Source: Zasmidium citrigriseum (Eukaryota; Ascomycota; Dothideomycetes; Mycosphaerellales; Mycosphaerellaceae). From it: a stretch of 64,000 bases of DNA. Position 1 is the stretch's first letter. Each line of letters opens with the position of its first letter. The notes under the pieces are model-generated. The model was not told the origin of the DNA. It was given only the letters and a program-made list of their open reading frames with translations, and searched no databases. A program made the position numbers and the translations under genes. Location: contig NHNW01000056.1 of assembly GCA_002786025.1 (NCBI GenBank), positions 1 to 64,000 on the forward strand. Reading direction: 5' to 3'. Positions 18,584 to 28,722 of this stretch are shown here, in pieces.

Positions 18584-19942
18584 CTAGTTGATATTGCTCT
18601 CAGTCTCGGTCGTGGTGATGCGGCAGAAGACGCGCTTGCCAATGAGACCCGGAGGCTGAATCTGGCAGTCATTTACCATGTCCATCGAGGAAGGTGGCAA
18701 CGTGAACATGTTCTGGATGGTGCAAGCGTAGAGACGTTTGGCAAAGAGCATGATTTCTCCCATGCAAGGGCTGCGCATAGTCATGCTAACCTTTGCCGTT
18801 TTCATAATAGTCTTCTCGCCTCGCTCTGTCTCAACAATCTTGTGATCCGTGTGGTTGACGACGATAGAGATTGGGGCAAGGTCGTCAATGATCGAGAGTT
18901 TCTTCCAGGAGCCAACGTGGGCTTTCTTCCAGCTGTTAGAGAACCGCCAATGATTGAAATCAATTTCAAGTACAGGCCACGAATGAAGTGTGCAGTACAG
19001 CTTCGCCGTCTTGACGCCGACCAGTCCCTTCAGCAGGTACATGGCGGTCTGAACGTCACGCATCGGCATGAACAGCGGGGTGTAGACCAGCAATGGATTG
19101 ACCGCGATTACAGGGCATCCTGTGTCTTTTCGGATGGCCGAGGCCGTCTGCTTTCGTGGATGGATATTGGCGTTGGCGATGGTGATCTGCCCGGCCGCTA
19201 GGTTGTTTCCTGCGACGTTTGGACCATTGACGCCGTTCGCCAAGCTAGCCGTAACTCTCTGTCCATCTGCGGTGGCAGCATAGACTCCCAGCAGGTCCTC
19301 ATGGAAGACGAATTGACCTGAAGCCCGGGTGCTATCGGCGATCTCGAATGTCTTTTGCTTGAGCTTGCGAGACCCCTGGTAACAGTTCTTGAACATCTTA
19401 CTGACTCGCTGAACCGTCAAGATCTTGTTCGCAGGCATGTGGACAAGGATGTTCTCCAGGAGCTCGGTGGTAGACAGAACCCATTCGCGGGCGGATACGG
19501 GCTCTCCTGCTTGGGTCCTTCTCTCGCCGACTCGCTCACTGTATGTGTAGCCACAGGACTGAGCTGCTGCTGCCATACGAGTCGCGAACAAACTCTTGTA
19601 TTGATCGGCGCTGAAATGGTTTGTTTTGTGTGAGGGGTCGCGCAGTGCAGCATGTACCTCGGCGTCCTTGTGCTTGAGTTCATGATCGTCCTCGATTTCT
19701 CGCTGCTTGAATTTGTCTCTCCTCCGCTGATTCGACTTTCGTGCTGCTGTGATGTCGAGTCGTGGGCTTTCGAGTTCAATGAAAAGCTGGGATGGAGTCG
19801 CATTTGCGAAAGGCATCACCTCGAGAAGGTTTGGAGACGGAGGGCGGTCGTTGTGGGTGACATTATGGTGGTTTGAGGTGATGGAGAACTTCTCCAGGGC
19901 CTGGGTGATAGACTCGACAGTAGGATCGGCAGGGTCAGCCAT
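18584..19942 (-). CDS. F-box-like protein, array member 5
   Basis: 452 residues, ATG 19942. The N terminus (MADPADPTVESITQALEKFS) is shared with member 4. A charged region (about 65-110) precedes the F-box-like domain at about 154-200 (TTELLENILVHMPANKIL, then QRVSKMFKNCYQGSRKLKQK). Then come NPLLVYT, a conserved NHWRFSNSWKKAHVGSWKK block and the C-terminal helix region. Members 4 and 5 are the closest pair, which suggests the newest duplication of the array. A variant element CGCGCTAACAGCG lies about 76 bp upstream. The start lies 258 bp from the divergent metalloprotease-like gene, so the two may share a promoter. Confidence 0.85.
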   Translation of the reverse strand: MADPADPTVESITQALEKFSITSNHHNVTHNDRPPSPNLLEVMPFANATPSQLFIELESPRLDITAARKSNQRRRDKFKQREIEDDHELKHKDAEVHAALRDPSHKTNHFSADQYKSLFATRMAAAAQSCGYTYSERVGERRTQAGEPVSAREWVLSTTELLENILVHMPANKILTVQRVSKMFKNCYQGSRKLKQKTFEIADSTRASGQFVFHEDLLGVYAATADGQRVTASLANGVNGPNVAGNNLAAGQITIANANIHPRKQTASAIRKDTGCPVIAVNPLLVYTPLFMPMRDVQTAMYLLKGLVGVKTAKLYCTLHSWPVLEIDFNHWRFSNSWKKAHVGSWKKLSIIDDLAPISIVVNHTDHKIVETERGEKTIMKTAKVSMTMRSPCMGEIMLFAKRLYACTIQNMFTLPPSSMDMVNDCQIQPPGLIGKRVFCRITTTETESNIN

Positions 19943-20078
19943 AATGGGAGTCGTTGGTATCGGAGCGTGTGGGGAGGAAGCTGTGCGAGCTGAAGTCCGC
20001 TTCTCGGGAGCAAAAAGCGCGCTAACAGCGGGCCGTCGCTAGGGCAACATTCGCCCTTCACTCAGCGAAGACATTCAC

Positions 20079-20087
20079 ATTCACTCG
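20079..20087. promoter_or_regulatory. ATTCACTCG motif in divergent promoter
   Basis: Exact copy in the spacer between F-box member 5 (minus) and the metalloprotease-like gene (plus), 114 bp before the latter's ATG. Confidence 0.3.
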
Positions 20088-20200
20088 CTTGGATCCTGTA
20101 TCTATCCCCGTCGTCAGTATCTCCATCCAAGCAGCCTATCGATCGATTGACCTCTTCGCCTCCTTGAGATCGGTCCGGGGATAGGACCAAGTTCACCACC

Positions 20201-21616
20201 ATGGCGCCCTGTTCCGGCTTCTGCTGTTCTGGCTTCTCCAAATTCACTCAAGATACAGCGTATACGCCGCAAGCAACGCTCACCAACGATGTCTTGCCCG
20301 TTCTCTCGTCCGCGCGCTTCCCTGGCCTCTCCCACGCCGAATGGGAGTATCACCTGGCCATGGCCTGTCGTTTGGCAACGAGATTGATGCTCTCGGATGC
20401 TTTGGTGCCGTTCCTCCTTGCTTTGGTCGATGGTAACGACTTCCGGACGAGGGCTGGAGAGCTTGGTGGGTCTCGTTCGAGACGGAGAATGGGGAATGGG
20501 AGGGAACTGCGCCGGAGAAATCCCGCAGTTCCTGTCCTGAGGTGGCCAAAGCCTGCGGATAGCCAGGTAAACGATCAAACGAGGGCAAGGGCAAAGCAAG
20601 TCCTCCTCAAACTCACGAACATGGTCGTTTTCGAGCTTGGCGGGAGTGGCGGTCTCTGCCAGCCTGTGGAGGGCCCGCTAACGCTCTCCCAAGCTGAAGC
20701 CTTCCCACATGGTTGTATGGCTAGGGTTTCGTTGGGCTTCTTCGATGAGGATTTCCACGCCATCAATATGGCATTGAACTACTGGGATCTCACGTTCATG
20801 AGGTTCGACGCCGCCATCATGATCGTCCATGAGCTCGCCCACGCCATCAACTTTGCCGGAGAAGGCTTCATCGGGAAGGAAGCATTCTACAAGAACGGCG
20901 TATACGCGGAGCTGGGAATCGAAGCCGAAGCACTGGTGTTTGGAGGCACCATCATTCACCCAGAAATCACGATCCCTGATTGTACGGACTGTCCCAACGA
21001 CCACGGCGTTGAGCGTATTACAATCCCCATGCAGATGGCATACGTCCAAGCCCCTCAGGATATCATTGCCTTTGGGTACGCCTCTACAGACGCGGCATTT
21101 GGCTTCCGGGTCAACATAACCTCCGTCAGTGCCGTCTCCCGTCTCGACCACACCTGGATCGCAGACTTGTTCACCACACCCTTTTGGGAAGACAGCATCG
21201 CCCATACCAACGCAGCTTTCCTGCATCCATCGACGTCCCAGGCCTGGTTGATGGGAGCCAACGCCGTTCACGAGACTGGAACGCCAAGATTGGCACCCGC
21301 ACCTCCGCACCATCCCAAGGTTCCGGCCAAATACCGTTCCTGGTTCGATAGCGTCGTCCATCGGCAGCTCCGAGATCAAGGACACTCGAATGCATGGGAG
21401 TCATACATCGAAGAACGCAGCGAATCGCCGTTCGGACACGAAATCACGATGATAGAAAGCATAGAAGAGGAGTACCGAGACGTTGAGCGAGGAGAGAGGA
21501 AGAAACGACGAAAGAGGCATTACATGATCAATGCACTCAAGAAACTGTCTGCGATCCTCGTTAGAGGAGCAAAGCCGCCCCGCAAGCTATTTGCACGATT
21601 CAAGAAGCAGGATTGA
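20201..21616 (+). CDS. HExxH metallopeptidase-like protein, unknown family
   Basis: 471 residues; start in a strong ACCACCATGG context. Residues 210-214 are H-E-L-A-H inside IVHELAHAINF, the zinc-binding helix of zincins, with E211 as catalytic base. A glutamate in ELGIEAEALVFGG (237-243), about 25 residues on, is a fair third ligand, as in gluzincins. A Cys pair (DCTDCPND) follows near 263. The C terminus (about 430-471) is very basic. No signal peptide is seen, so the protein is likely intracellular. I do not recognise a named peptidase family, and proteolysis is inferred from the motif alone. It sits beside F-box genes but on the other strand. Confidence 0.65.
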   Translation: MAPCSGFCCSGFSKFTQDTAYTPQATLTNDVLPVLSSARFPGLSHAEWEYHLAMACRLATRLMLSDALVPFLLALVDGNDFRTRAGELGGSRSRRRMGNGRELRRRNPAVPVLRWPKPADSQVNDQTRARAKQVLLKLTNMVVFELGGSGGLCQPVEGPLTLSQAEAFPHGCMARVSLGFFDEDFHAINMALNYWDLTFMRFDAAIMIVHELAHAINFAGEGFIGKEAFYKNGVYAELGIEAEALVFGGTIIHPEITIPDCTDCPNDHGVERITIPMQMAYVQAPQDIIAFGYASTDAAFGFRVNITSVSAVSRLDHTWIADLFTTPFWEDSIAHTNAAFLHPSTSQAWLMGANAVHETGTPRLAPAPPHHPKVPAKYRSWFDSVVHRQLRDQGHSNAWESYIEERSESPFGHEITMIESIEEEYRDVERGERKKRRKRHYMINALKKLSAILVRGAKPPRKLFARFKKQD

Positions 21617-22071
21617 GGGATTGGAACGAAGTAGAGATATGAAGTGGGAAAAGGCAGTATGACGCCTAACTATCGAACAACACCACGCTGGCGTGAGTGT
21701 TTTGACTCTTCCCAAGTTTACTCCGACGACTCAATGACTTCTCCATGTTCTCGATTGCACTGATCTGAAGAAAGTAGGAGAGACGTTGCACAACGAAGTA
21801 AACCACTTCGGGCCTTGCAAATCATTTTACTTCGTTGCGAAAGCCACTAGTATGCCGCATTTGAACCTGTCAATGCACCTTCCTTCTCTACTCAGAGACA
21901 CATCGACTCAGCACTGCTCTAATCCGTTTCAGGTTGTTCCGTCGCCACGCACTGATGACGCTTTTGGTGAGAGCCTCGTGTCTGGGCCCGGCCATGGCCA
22001 ATGAACCCTCAGATCAAGCTCTCGTCTTTTGTCTATCTCAAACATGGCCACGACTCGAGACTGGTAACGGT
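21617..22071. other. Convergent spacer with a 12-bp inverted repeat
   Basis: 3' ends of the metalloprotease-like gene and the BTB gene. Contains the inverted repeat at 21791-21837; otherwise nothing seen. Confidence 0.4.
21791..21837. repeat. 12-bp perfect inverted repeat, 23-nt loop
   Basis: CAACGAAGTAAA at 21791-21802 and its exact complement at 21826-21837. It could form a hairpin in the convergent 3' spacer and act in 3'-end formation, or be a footprint of an excised element. No function is shown. Confidence 0.5.
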
Positions 22072-23864
22072 TCAGTCCAGGCTCAGATCTGGCTCGTGGA
22101 TGCCGACGGCCTTCAACCACTCCAAGCTCGCTGGTTGAGCGGCGGACGTCGGAATGTCCGAGAACGACCACTTGTCCCTCCAGCTGTCCCAGGGACGGTC
22201 TGCGTCTCCGATGGCGAAGTTGGTGAACTTGTCGTAGCGAGTAGTGGGACAAACTGCTGGTAAGAGCTCGTCTTGACTTCGGCAATCTTTCTCGTCGAAG
22301 GCGGTCTCGATGACCACAGCAGCCTTTCGAATGAGTGTGTTGAGCATCCTGTGAAGCTCCCGCACATTTCGAATGATTTGCTCCATGCCCAAGTTCTGGC
22401 TAAAGCCGAATCCGTAGTCGACGATGAGTCCCTCTTGAAAGACAGAGGCGGGGTCGTCAGATGCGGCGGCGTTGACAATCTCGTCGAGGAGTTCCCGAGT
22501 CAGTCCCCTGGCAAGTCACACGTTAGTATGCTAGAACAAGGCGATGGATGGGGATCTATTACCCATCAATAGTGCGTCTGGCGTCATCCTTCACGTAGAT
22601 GCCTTGAGCATCGTCGCTTGTCGACAATCTGCTCAGAATGAACTGACCGTAGATGCTGTGAGCTACGAATGTGGACAACTGATCGCCATCGAAGACTTTG
22701 TGTGCCGCGTTTTGATCGAGCTGCATCGCGCCCCAAGACGGGGTGATAACCTTCCCAAAGCTCCACGAATGAGGGTGTTCAGCTTGCTCTAGCTGCAGCC
22801 TCAGGAGATCCATCTTGAGGTGATTGAGAGCCACTTCTTGTTGCGTGACCTTTGGCTGGAGTTTCAAAAACACCTCCTCCATCGGCAGACCCAGGACCTC
22901 GCAAATACTGCCGCCCCCAGATCGACTGAGTTGCTTGCCGTCATTGGCCAAGATGTGTCGAAGACAGTCATCGTATATTGCTTCGCACCGTAGAGCCTCG
23001 GCGATTTTGATTACATACCGGGCGTTGAATCTGCACGTTTCCCAGACTGCTGGATGGGCCAGTAGCTTGTCTGTGAGACGGGCAGCTACTAGCGGCAGAC
23101 AGTCCAGGAGATGCGCGTAGCACAAGATGTGGGTGATGTGCTTCAAGATGTCGGTTCGGAGGTGGGTTTCTTCGGAGTAATACCAGGGTTGAGTCAGCGG
23201 CGCCAGATCTTCGAGTCTGAACGACTCATCATCGTACAGCAAGGCAAAGAGCGCCCAGAGGTCGGTGGCTGCCTTCGACTGCACGTCCGCGTACAGGCCG
23301 TAATCCCAGGAGGAGAAAAGCAGAAGATAGCTGAAGTCGAAATAGGCGATTTCGGTATACGGAAGCGGCTTTGGGAATCGCTCGCCAGAGGAAATGGTCA
23401 TTTTGCTCCACGGGGATCCTCGGTCATTCCATGTGTCGATTTCTTCCTGCAATGGGCCACGTGGATGATCCTACACTCGATTAGCATCAAATTGAGAGTG
23501 TAGGGTCTCTCTGTCTGCACACCTCAGACTGCAAGAAGTACGCGCCAATGGACTTATCGCACACGAGCGACAGCGTGTGCAGCTTGACCTCCTCGCCGGT
23601 AATGGGATGCTCAACCACCTTTGGATGACTCCACTCCTTCTTGAAGCTCGCGGCCAACACTGGACTAGCCTCGGAAAGCAGTTTGCTGTGTAGAAGAAGC
23701 CACCCTGATGGATGGCGCGTGAGCTTCACCAGGACATCGCCGCCCTCGAAGCGCAAGTCGCGCCAGTTGCGGTTCTCGCTGTAATCCTTTGGGGTTGTGC
23801 TATCCTTCAGGTCTTTGGAAGCTGCCGCACGATCGAGCAGCCATTGAGATAGTGTCGGCAACAT
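22072..23864 (-). CDS. BTB/POZ-domain protein
   Basis: Three exons: 23864-23523, 23470-22563, 22507-22072, total 561 residues. Intron 1 (52 bp) runs GTGTGC to GTGTAG in phase 0. Intron 2 (55 bp) runs GTAATAG to CCAG with a CTAAC branch site in phase 2. Residues about 40-110 are the BTB region: GGDVLVKL, HPSGWLLLHSKLLSEASPVL, then FKKEW. BTB domains dimerise and often serve as cullin-3 adaptors, so the protein may be another ubiquitin-ligase adaptor; in fungi many such proteins remain uncharacterised. The remaining 450 residues are helical without a recognised fold. GAAGTCGAGGT (71 bp) and ATTCACTCG (119 bp) lie upstream. Confidence 0.8.
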
Positions 23865-23934
23865 GATTGCGGTTGATGTCGTCGAGGTCGTGGTTGTGCG
23901 GGCTTGAAGCTACGAGAAGGACGGTGTTGAACAT

Positions 23935-23945
23935 GAAGTCGAGGT
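23935..23945. promoter_or_regulatory. GAAGTCGAGGT motif
   Basis: Exact 11-mer 71 bp before the BTB gene ATG; same 11-mer before the genes at 12727 and 26071. Confidence 0.35.
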
Positions 23946-23982
23946 GCGGGAAGTGCGGGAAGCGCACTGGCCGCAGCCGAGT

Positions 23983-23991
23983 ATTCACTCG
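23983..23991. promoter_or_regulatory. ATTCACTCG motif
   Basis: Exact copy 119 bp before the BTB gene ATG. Confidence 0.35.
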
Positions 23992-24481
23992 TCAAATTTG
24001 TGGGTCCACGCATGTGATCGCACGAAGCAGGAGCTTCCCGGGACACGCATTCTTATATATTCAGACCGTCGGGATGCTAAAGTATAGAGGAAGTAGGCAT
24101 ATTCCAATAGCGCTACTGTACAACCGCTTCGGAAGGCAAAGATCGTAAGGTCATCCAAATTGAAGGACACCTTAAGATATGGTGTATTGTTTCAGTTCTC
24201 CTGTATAGTTAGCTCTTCAAGAGAGCTAATGATTGAGCAATTGCCGCTCTTTAGACCTCATTGTCCAGAGAAAGAAGTGCAGCAGAAAAAAGGAGTTTCC
24301 ATCATGTGTCTCGATTCTTTGTTGAAACAAAGAGACCCTTCGGTCTCAACGAAGGGATATCATCTATCCCACTGCGAGGAACATCTTTCATGGCACTCCC
24401 AACCCTCTCGTCGCGATGCTTCTGTTCTTGTAGGCGTGGCCATCTCTCGTTGCTCTGTCGTATGATGATGCGTTGGAGTTG

Positions 24482-25141
24482 TCATGCAAATAGGCCGCTC
24501 AAGACACCTTCTCCCAACACATCCTCCTCATTATCTGTCCCGGCACCCTCCATGACCACCTCCACGCCAGGAGGAAATCTCATCCTCAAGTCGCCATCCC
24601 ACTTCCCATGCATCTCCTTCGCAGCATTAAGAACCATCTCGAGGGTCACGCCATTATCACTGCGCAGCCTCTTGTGAGCAACAAGTCTCGCGCCCGAACG
24701 CGACCACTTCGGGCAGAGCTCGATCGGCAGCGTCCGTTCTGGAGAGTCGCAAATGACCATGGAGCGACAGGTGCTGTTGGGCTTGATGTGGTAGAGATTG
24801 ATCTGACCCACGACGCTGTGACCTGCGCGGCGACTTGTGCTCCTCTTGATGTATGGTTTGATGTGGTTCCATTTGAGACCCGTCGGGACGCCGGCTTTTT
24901 TGCCATCCTTTCACTTCGGCGGCTTGATGAAGATGGCGGGATTGAGGGTGACGGTCTTGTTCCTCTCGTATTCTTCGACGGATTGGATGGCGTCGGCGGC
25001 AGCGTTGACGCTCGAAGTAGAGGCGGCGTTGGTCTCCGTAGACACGTTTGCGACCGTGGTATTGGGGTGTATTACGGGGTTTGTTGAAGATGGAAGTTTG
25101 GGTGGGACAATAATGAAGGATCTTTGAAGTTGCGAGCAAGC
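24482..25141 (-). pseudogene. F-box-associated C-terminal module, broken
   Basis: One minus-strand frame is open from about 25141 to the stop at 24482, but it is broken by a single in-frame TGA at 24911-24913 and has no ATG at its start. I found no in-frame pair of splice signals that would remove the TGA. It contains TLNPAIF, a counterpart of the NPLLF block of the F-box array, and a later block DNGVTLEMVLNAAKEM that matches NGMTYGDLLREAAKMI in its plus-strand neighbour. It thus looks like the C-terminal half of an F-box-like protein that lost its F-box. A start at an internal Met (RSMVIC, after the TGA) would give about 96 residues. Best read as a pseudogene; readthrough or a sequence error remain possible. 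Confidence 0.5.
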
Positions 25142-25148
25142 TTAGCAC

Positions 25149-25841
25149 ATGCGCCTGGCCGTCCTCCCCAACATCGAGCTGCAAGTCAACCCACTGCTTT
25201 TCTCGCCGGCCAACTACGCAATCCAAAACATTCAATTCTACGAGATCAACGGAGCTTACCGAATCTACATCGTTACGAAGGGAGACATCAAAAGCCTGCT
25301 CAAGGAGAGCGTCTCGTCGATCAAGAGGGCAGTTCTGACATGTCCTTCCCAGACCGAGCTGGATGTCGACTTCAGCCCTCACGATCCCAAATATCTCCAG
25401 ACAGTACGGCGTGTCAGAGTTGTCAACGTCAATGGCATGACCTACGGCGATCTGCTGAGAGAGGCAGCGAAGATGATCAAGCAGCGGAGAGGTCGCACGG
25501 CCAGCAGAGTTGTGATGGAGGTCAGATTTCCGGTGGGACAGAAGTTGCGGCTGGGCAAGCATGAAGAGGTCCTCGCGTCCTTGAGGCGTATAGATTTGGA
25601 GGTGCTGGGCGTATCCAGGAGACAGGTTCTTCAGCCCAAGGCAAGACTTCCGCGGATTGTCATCACGAATGAAGACAGTGAAGATCGCAATCTTCCGGAT
25701 GCCGATGATCCCGAGCCTGGATTGCTCAATGACCATCTCGACGAGCGAGAAGTGCTTGAAGAGGATGCGGACAAAGATGACGATGCTTTCATACTTGAGC
25801 ATGATGAACAGGATGGAAAGTCTGAAGACGAAGAGTTGTAA
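25149..25841 (+). CDS. F-box-associated module lacking an F-box
   Basis: 230 residues from ATG 25149. It opens directly with the family block (IELQVNPLLFSP at about 9-20), so the F-box that normally lies before it is absent. A later block (NVNGMTYGDLLREAAKMI) matches the remnant on the other strand. The C terminus is a long Asp/Glu-rich tail. Its start lies only about 8 bp from the open frame of the diverging remnant, leaving no room for a normal promoter. It may be a functional truncated copy, a competitor of full-length proteins, or a decaying duplicate. A 381-codon open frame on the opposite strand here is a shadow. Confidence 0.6.
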   Translation: MRLAVLPNIELQVNPLLFSPANYAIQNIQFYEINGAYRIYIVTKGDIKSLLKESVSSIKRAVLTCPSQTELDVDFSPHDPKYLQTVRRVRVVNVNGMTYGDLLREAAKMIKQRRGRTASRVVMEVRFPVGQKLRLGKHEEVLASLRRIDLEVLGVSRRQVLQPKARLPRIVITNEDSEDRNLPDADDPEPGLLNDHLDEREVLEEDADKDDDAFILEHDEQDGKSEDEEL

Positions 25842-26070
25842 GGCTTAAGAAGCAACCGAACCACCAGTAGCGATTGATTCGTTGCATAATGCTGCAACCA
25901 ATGCAGCACAGCCCATATATTCTTCGGGCCTCGAATTCCTCTTCTTGATGATTCGACAAGCCAATCGATGTCTGCTGCTCTCGCTCGTCGTTCGAACTGT
26001 AATGCAGTCACAGCATTGACAATGCTTTCTTCCCATCCAGCAACATCGGAGAAGGGGTTAGCATTCGCCT

Positions 26071-26841
26071 TCAGTGCTCGTTCGCGGGAGTCTGCGACTC
26101 CAGCTCCCTCAAGTCTTCCTCTCCTGCTTCATCTCCCTGGCCAGTTTCATCGTCCTCGCCACCTTCGCTTTCACCTTCCTCAATCTCGCCTCGCTCGACT
26201 GCCAACTCATACGCAATACGCTCTTCGTCCGACGTTCCCAGCGAGCTCACCTCCACATTGCCCCAATCCTCATCTTCACTCTCGTTTATCTCAGCACCGT
26301 GTGGGACCTTGTTGTACGTGCCGATGGCGTCGTTCTTGTAGTATTCCACCTTGAGCGGATCCCAAAGCTTGGCGCCAAAGACAATGCACCGACCCGTGAT
26401 TCCAATCTCCTTGCTCTTCTTTGTATCGCCCTGCACCTCGAGAGCCTCGTACGCAGCGAGGTAAGACTTGCACGCCTTGCTGTTGTTGCTCTTGAGAAGT
26501 AGGCTTGCGTTGAATTCTGCCTCGGTGATGACACGAGCAGAGCAGTCGGACTTTCCGGGGAAAAGCTCGTCGATGGTCTGCTGGGTGAAGCGCGCGGCCC
26601 ACATCTCGTTGTCGTTCAGGAGGGTGGCGAAAGCACATTCGAGAGCGGAGAGGGCGTTTTGAATGTGCGGTTGGTCGAGTTTGGCCGACGCTGCCTGTGA
26701 AGGCATGAAAATTGGTATGTTGAAGGCAAAAGATGGAAGGGTACTTACCTCGGCGGGCTGCTGGTCGGGGTTCTCTGCGTGCGGGGGACTCGACTGCGCA
26801 TTTTGCAGCGCCTGCTCCTTGGTGTGGTCGCCCGACGACAT
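26071..26841 (-). CDS. Hypothetical protein with acidic tail
   Basis: Exons 26841-26749 and 26694-26071 give 238 residues. The 54-bp intron 26695-26748 (GTAAGT ... TCACAG) is a multiple of three without stops, so an unspliced 256-residue form is also readable. Residues about 40-160 form a helical, globular-looking region (ALECAFATLLNDNEMWAARF...). The last 60 residues are dominated by Glu and Asp. No family is recognised. Upstream are GAAGTCGAGGT at 72 bp and CGAGTGAAT (the ATTCACTCG complement) at 143 bp, the same pair as at the BTB gene. Confidence 0.65.
   Translation of the reverse strand: MSSGDHTKEQALQNAQSSPPHAENPDQQPAEVSTLPSFAFNIPIFMPSQAASAKLDQPHIQNALSALECAFATLLNDNEMWAARFTQQTIDELFPGKSDCSARVITEAEFNASLLLKSNNSKACKSYLAAYEALEVQGDTKKSKEIGITGRCIVFGAKLWDPLKVEYYKNDAIGTYNKVPHGAEINESEDEDWGNVEVSSLGTSDEERIAYELAVERGEIEEGESEGGEDDETGQGDEAGEEDLRELESQTPANEH
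26695..26748 (-). other. In-frame 54-bp intron without stop
   Basis: GTAAGT donor and TCACAG acceptor on the minus strand inside the gene at 26071-26841. Retention would insert 18 residues without changing the frame, so two protein forms are possible. Confidence 0.65.
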
Positions 26842-26912
26842 GGTGAGATGTGTGTACGAGAAGAGAAGATTTTGCGTGACGTCGGTCGGAAGGTGGAGGC
26901 GGACAGAAGTGC

Positions 26913-26923
26913 GAAGTCGAGGT
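26913..26923. promoter_or_regulatory. GAAGTCGAGGT motif
   Basis: Exact 11-mer 72 bp before the ATG of the gene at 26071-26841. Confidence 0.35.
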
Positions 26924-26983
26924 GTGAGTAGAAGTGGTGTGGGGCGGATGCAGCCGCAGCTGCCTTTTCAGGGTGCGCCTGGG

Positions 26984-26992
26984 CGAGTGAAT
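26984..26992. promoter_or_regulatory. CGAGTGAAT (complement of ATTCACTCG)
   Basis: Exact copy 143 bp before the ATG of the gene at 26071-26841, in inverse orientation relative to the copies at the other minus-strand genes. Confidence 0.3.
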
Positions 26993-28722
26993 CTTGAGAT
27001 TCCAGGTCCGTCCTCCACCGACTCACATTTCCAAGCCCCAAACACCACTCCTACTGCCCAAGGAGAAGAAGGAAGGTTGATCTAATGATCGGCATTTTCT
27101 ACGGCCTAGTCCATATCCTCGGGACCATGCGCAAAGGCAACCACGAATAGCTCCATATGCAAAGGAATGGCAAGAGCGCTTGGCCCAGTTCGCTGAGCCG
27201 CTGCGGTGAAGTGGACATCCTGACATAGCAGAAAGAATCATTTCTCACACTGGAAACGACCACCGAGCCGGGCAGTCAACATTCTGAATTGAGGATAACG
27301 GCGAGCCTCCAACAAATATAACGAACTGTTGCGTGCACGAAATCATTCAGCAAAGGCGTCGCCACTCGCCCCGTCGCGGAATATATAAGCTGGGAATCTA
27401 CTTTGCCGCTGACACATGCGTCCAGCCCTCATGACAAAGCCAATGCTGTTCCGTTTCAGGCATCAGTTGCAGCTGCATGAGCAAGCCGATCCTCATTCCT
27501 GCCCATACGAAGAGGCGAATGGGATCGCATCTTAACGAAATCCAAGGAGCACATTTCTTGAAGCAAGACCGAGCGGCAAGTCAACGAGAGACAGTTTACC
27601 GACGCAGCTTAGACGCATCGCTCGTCACATCGTCTGTGTCTACTTTCTGGTATCGGGCTTTGGCTCAGCGAAGAAACACAGCAAAGGGCTTGTGGGGCTC
27701 TCTCCAAAGGGCATCACTCAAGATCTCTCATGGCCGGTGATGTACTGTCTTTGGAGAAACCAAAAAAGAGCCGTGCAAGTGATGGAAGCATCCAACACAT
27801 CATCGGCCATGGAGTCGGAGATCGAGTCTCTATCTTCATTGCCCTTCTGTGATTTGGCATTGATAGACCGCCATGTCGAAGCACGCCAGGACGTGGAGAT
27901 TGTCAATGTTCGGCATCACTACAAGTTGGCGATCTCTGACCACAGGAGCCGGAAAGCTGTTCATCTCGAATGGCAATCTCAGGAAGTCCTCTATACTGTG
28001 ACTTTGAGACTTGGAATCGATCGGATTGGATGCCGTCGCTTGGGGTCTTCACCCTTCAACGGACGAGATCAAACAGCACTTGGTGGGGCGATGTGCTGGT
28101 TTTGCTGCTGGACAAGCCCGTCGGCGGTTCCTAAGGGCATCTTCTGATGAAGAACCGTGATCGTTGGAACACATACCGGTATCGATTGCTATCGCAGAGA
28201 ACCAATTGACGGCTCCGAGACAAAGGACGGAGGTCCTGGCAAAGCTCCGCAGGAAGGACGTTGAAGCAGCGTCTCCCAAGTCGGCCTCAGTTCGACTTTC
28301 CACCGCGAGATGTGCGTCTTTCTCGACAATGCTGATGATTCGTTTTTCCGGAGGTCTCACAGATCCACTATCTTCCAGTCAAGTCGCATTCAACGGTTGG
28401 CATGTGGGGATTCATCAGCAAGCTTTCATACCCGACCTCAGCTTGCAACTTGCAACGAAGATTCCAATACCACATGTCCTCTCTCATCGCTCCAAACCTT
28501 CGAAATACATCTGCCTCCCATCTCCCCCGATCTCCTCGTCCCACATCATCGACCTCCCCACACACAAAATTCCTCCTCCGCAGTCCCCCCGACACCCCGA
28601 AATCCCGCCGCCACCAGCCCCACATCACCGAAAAACTCTTCACAAACCCTCATATACCAACCGTACCATTCCTCCCTCATCAAACAAGCCAATCAGCGCC
28701 TTCAAAATTCCGATGTGGTCTA

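Larger units (their letters stand above)
23865..24481. other. Upstream region of the BTB gene
   Basis: Holds the GAAGTCGAGGT and ATTCACTCG motifs and a GAGACC-CTTC-GGTCTC hairpin near 24329-24344. No gene seen. Confidence 0.4.
26842..28708. other. Gene-poor spacer
   Basis: Contains GAAGTCGAGGT (26913-26923) and CGAGTGAAT (26984-26992) before the gene at 26071. From 27100 to 28700 there are only overlapping open frames without consistent codon bias; I see no supported gene before the tRNA. Confidence 0.45.

Noticed and set aside
20678..21385. 235-codon minus-strand frame
   Set aside because: Antisense to the HELAH-containing gene, without family features.
24657..25802. 381-codon minus-strand open frame
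   Set aside because: It spans two unrelated genes in another frame, has alien composition and is antisense to the F-box-associated gene at 25149.
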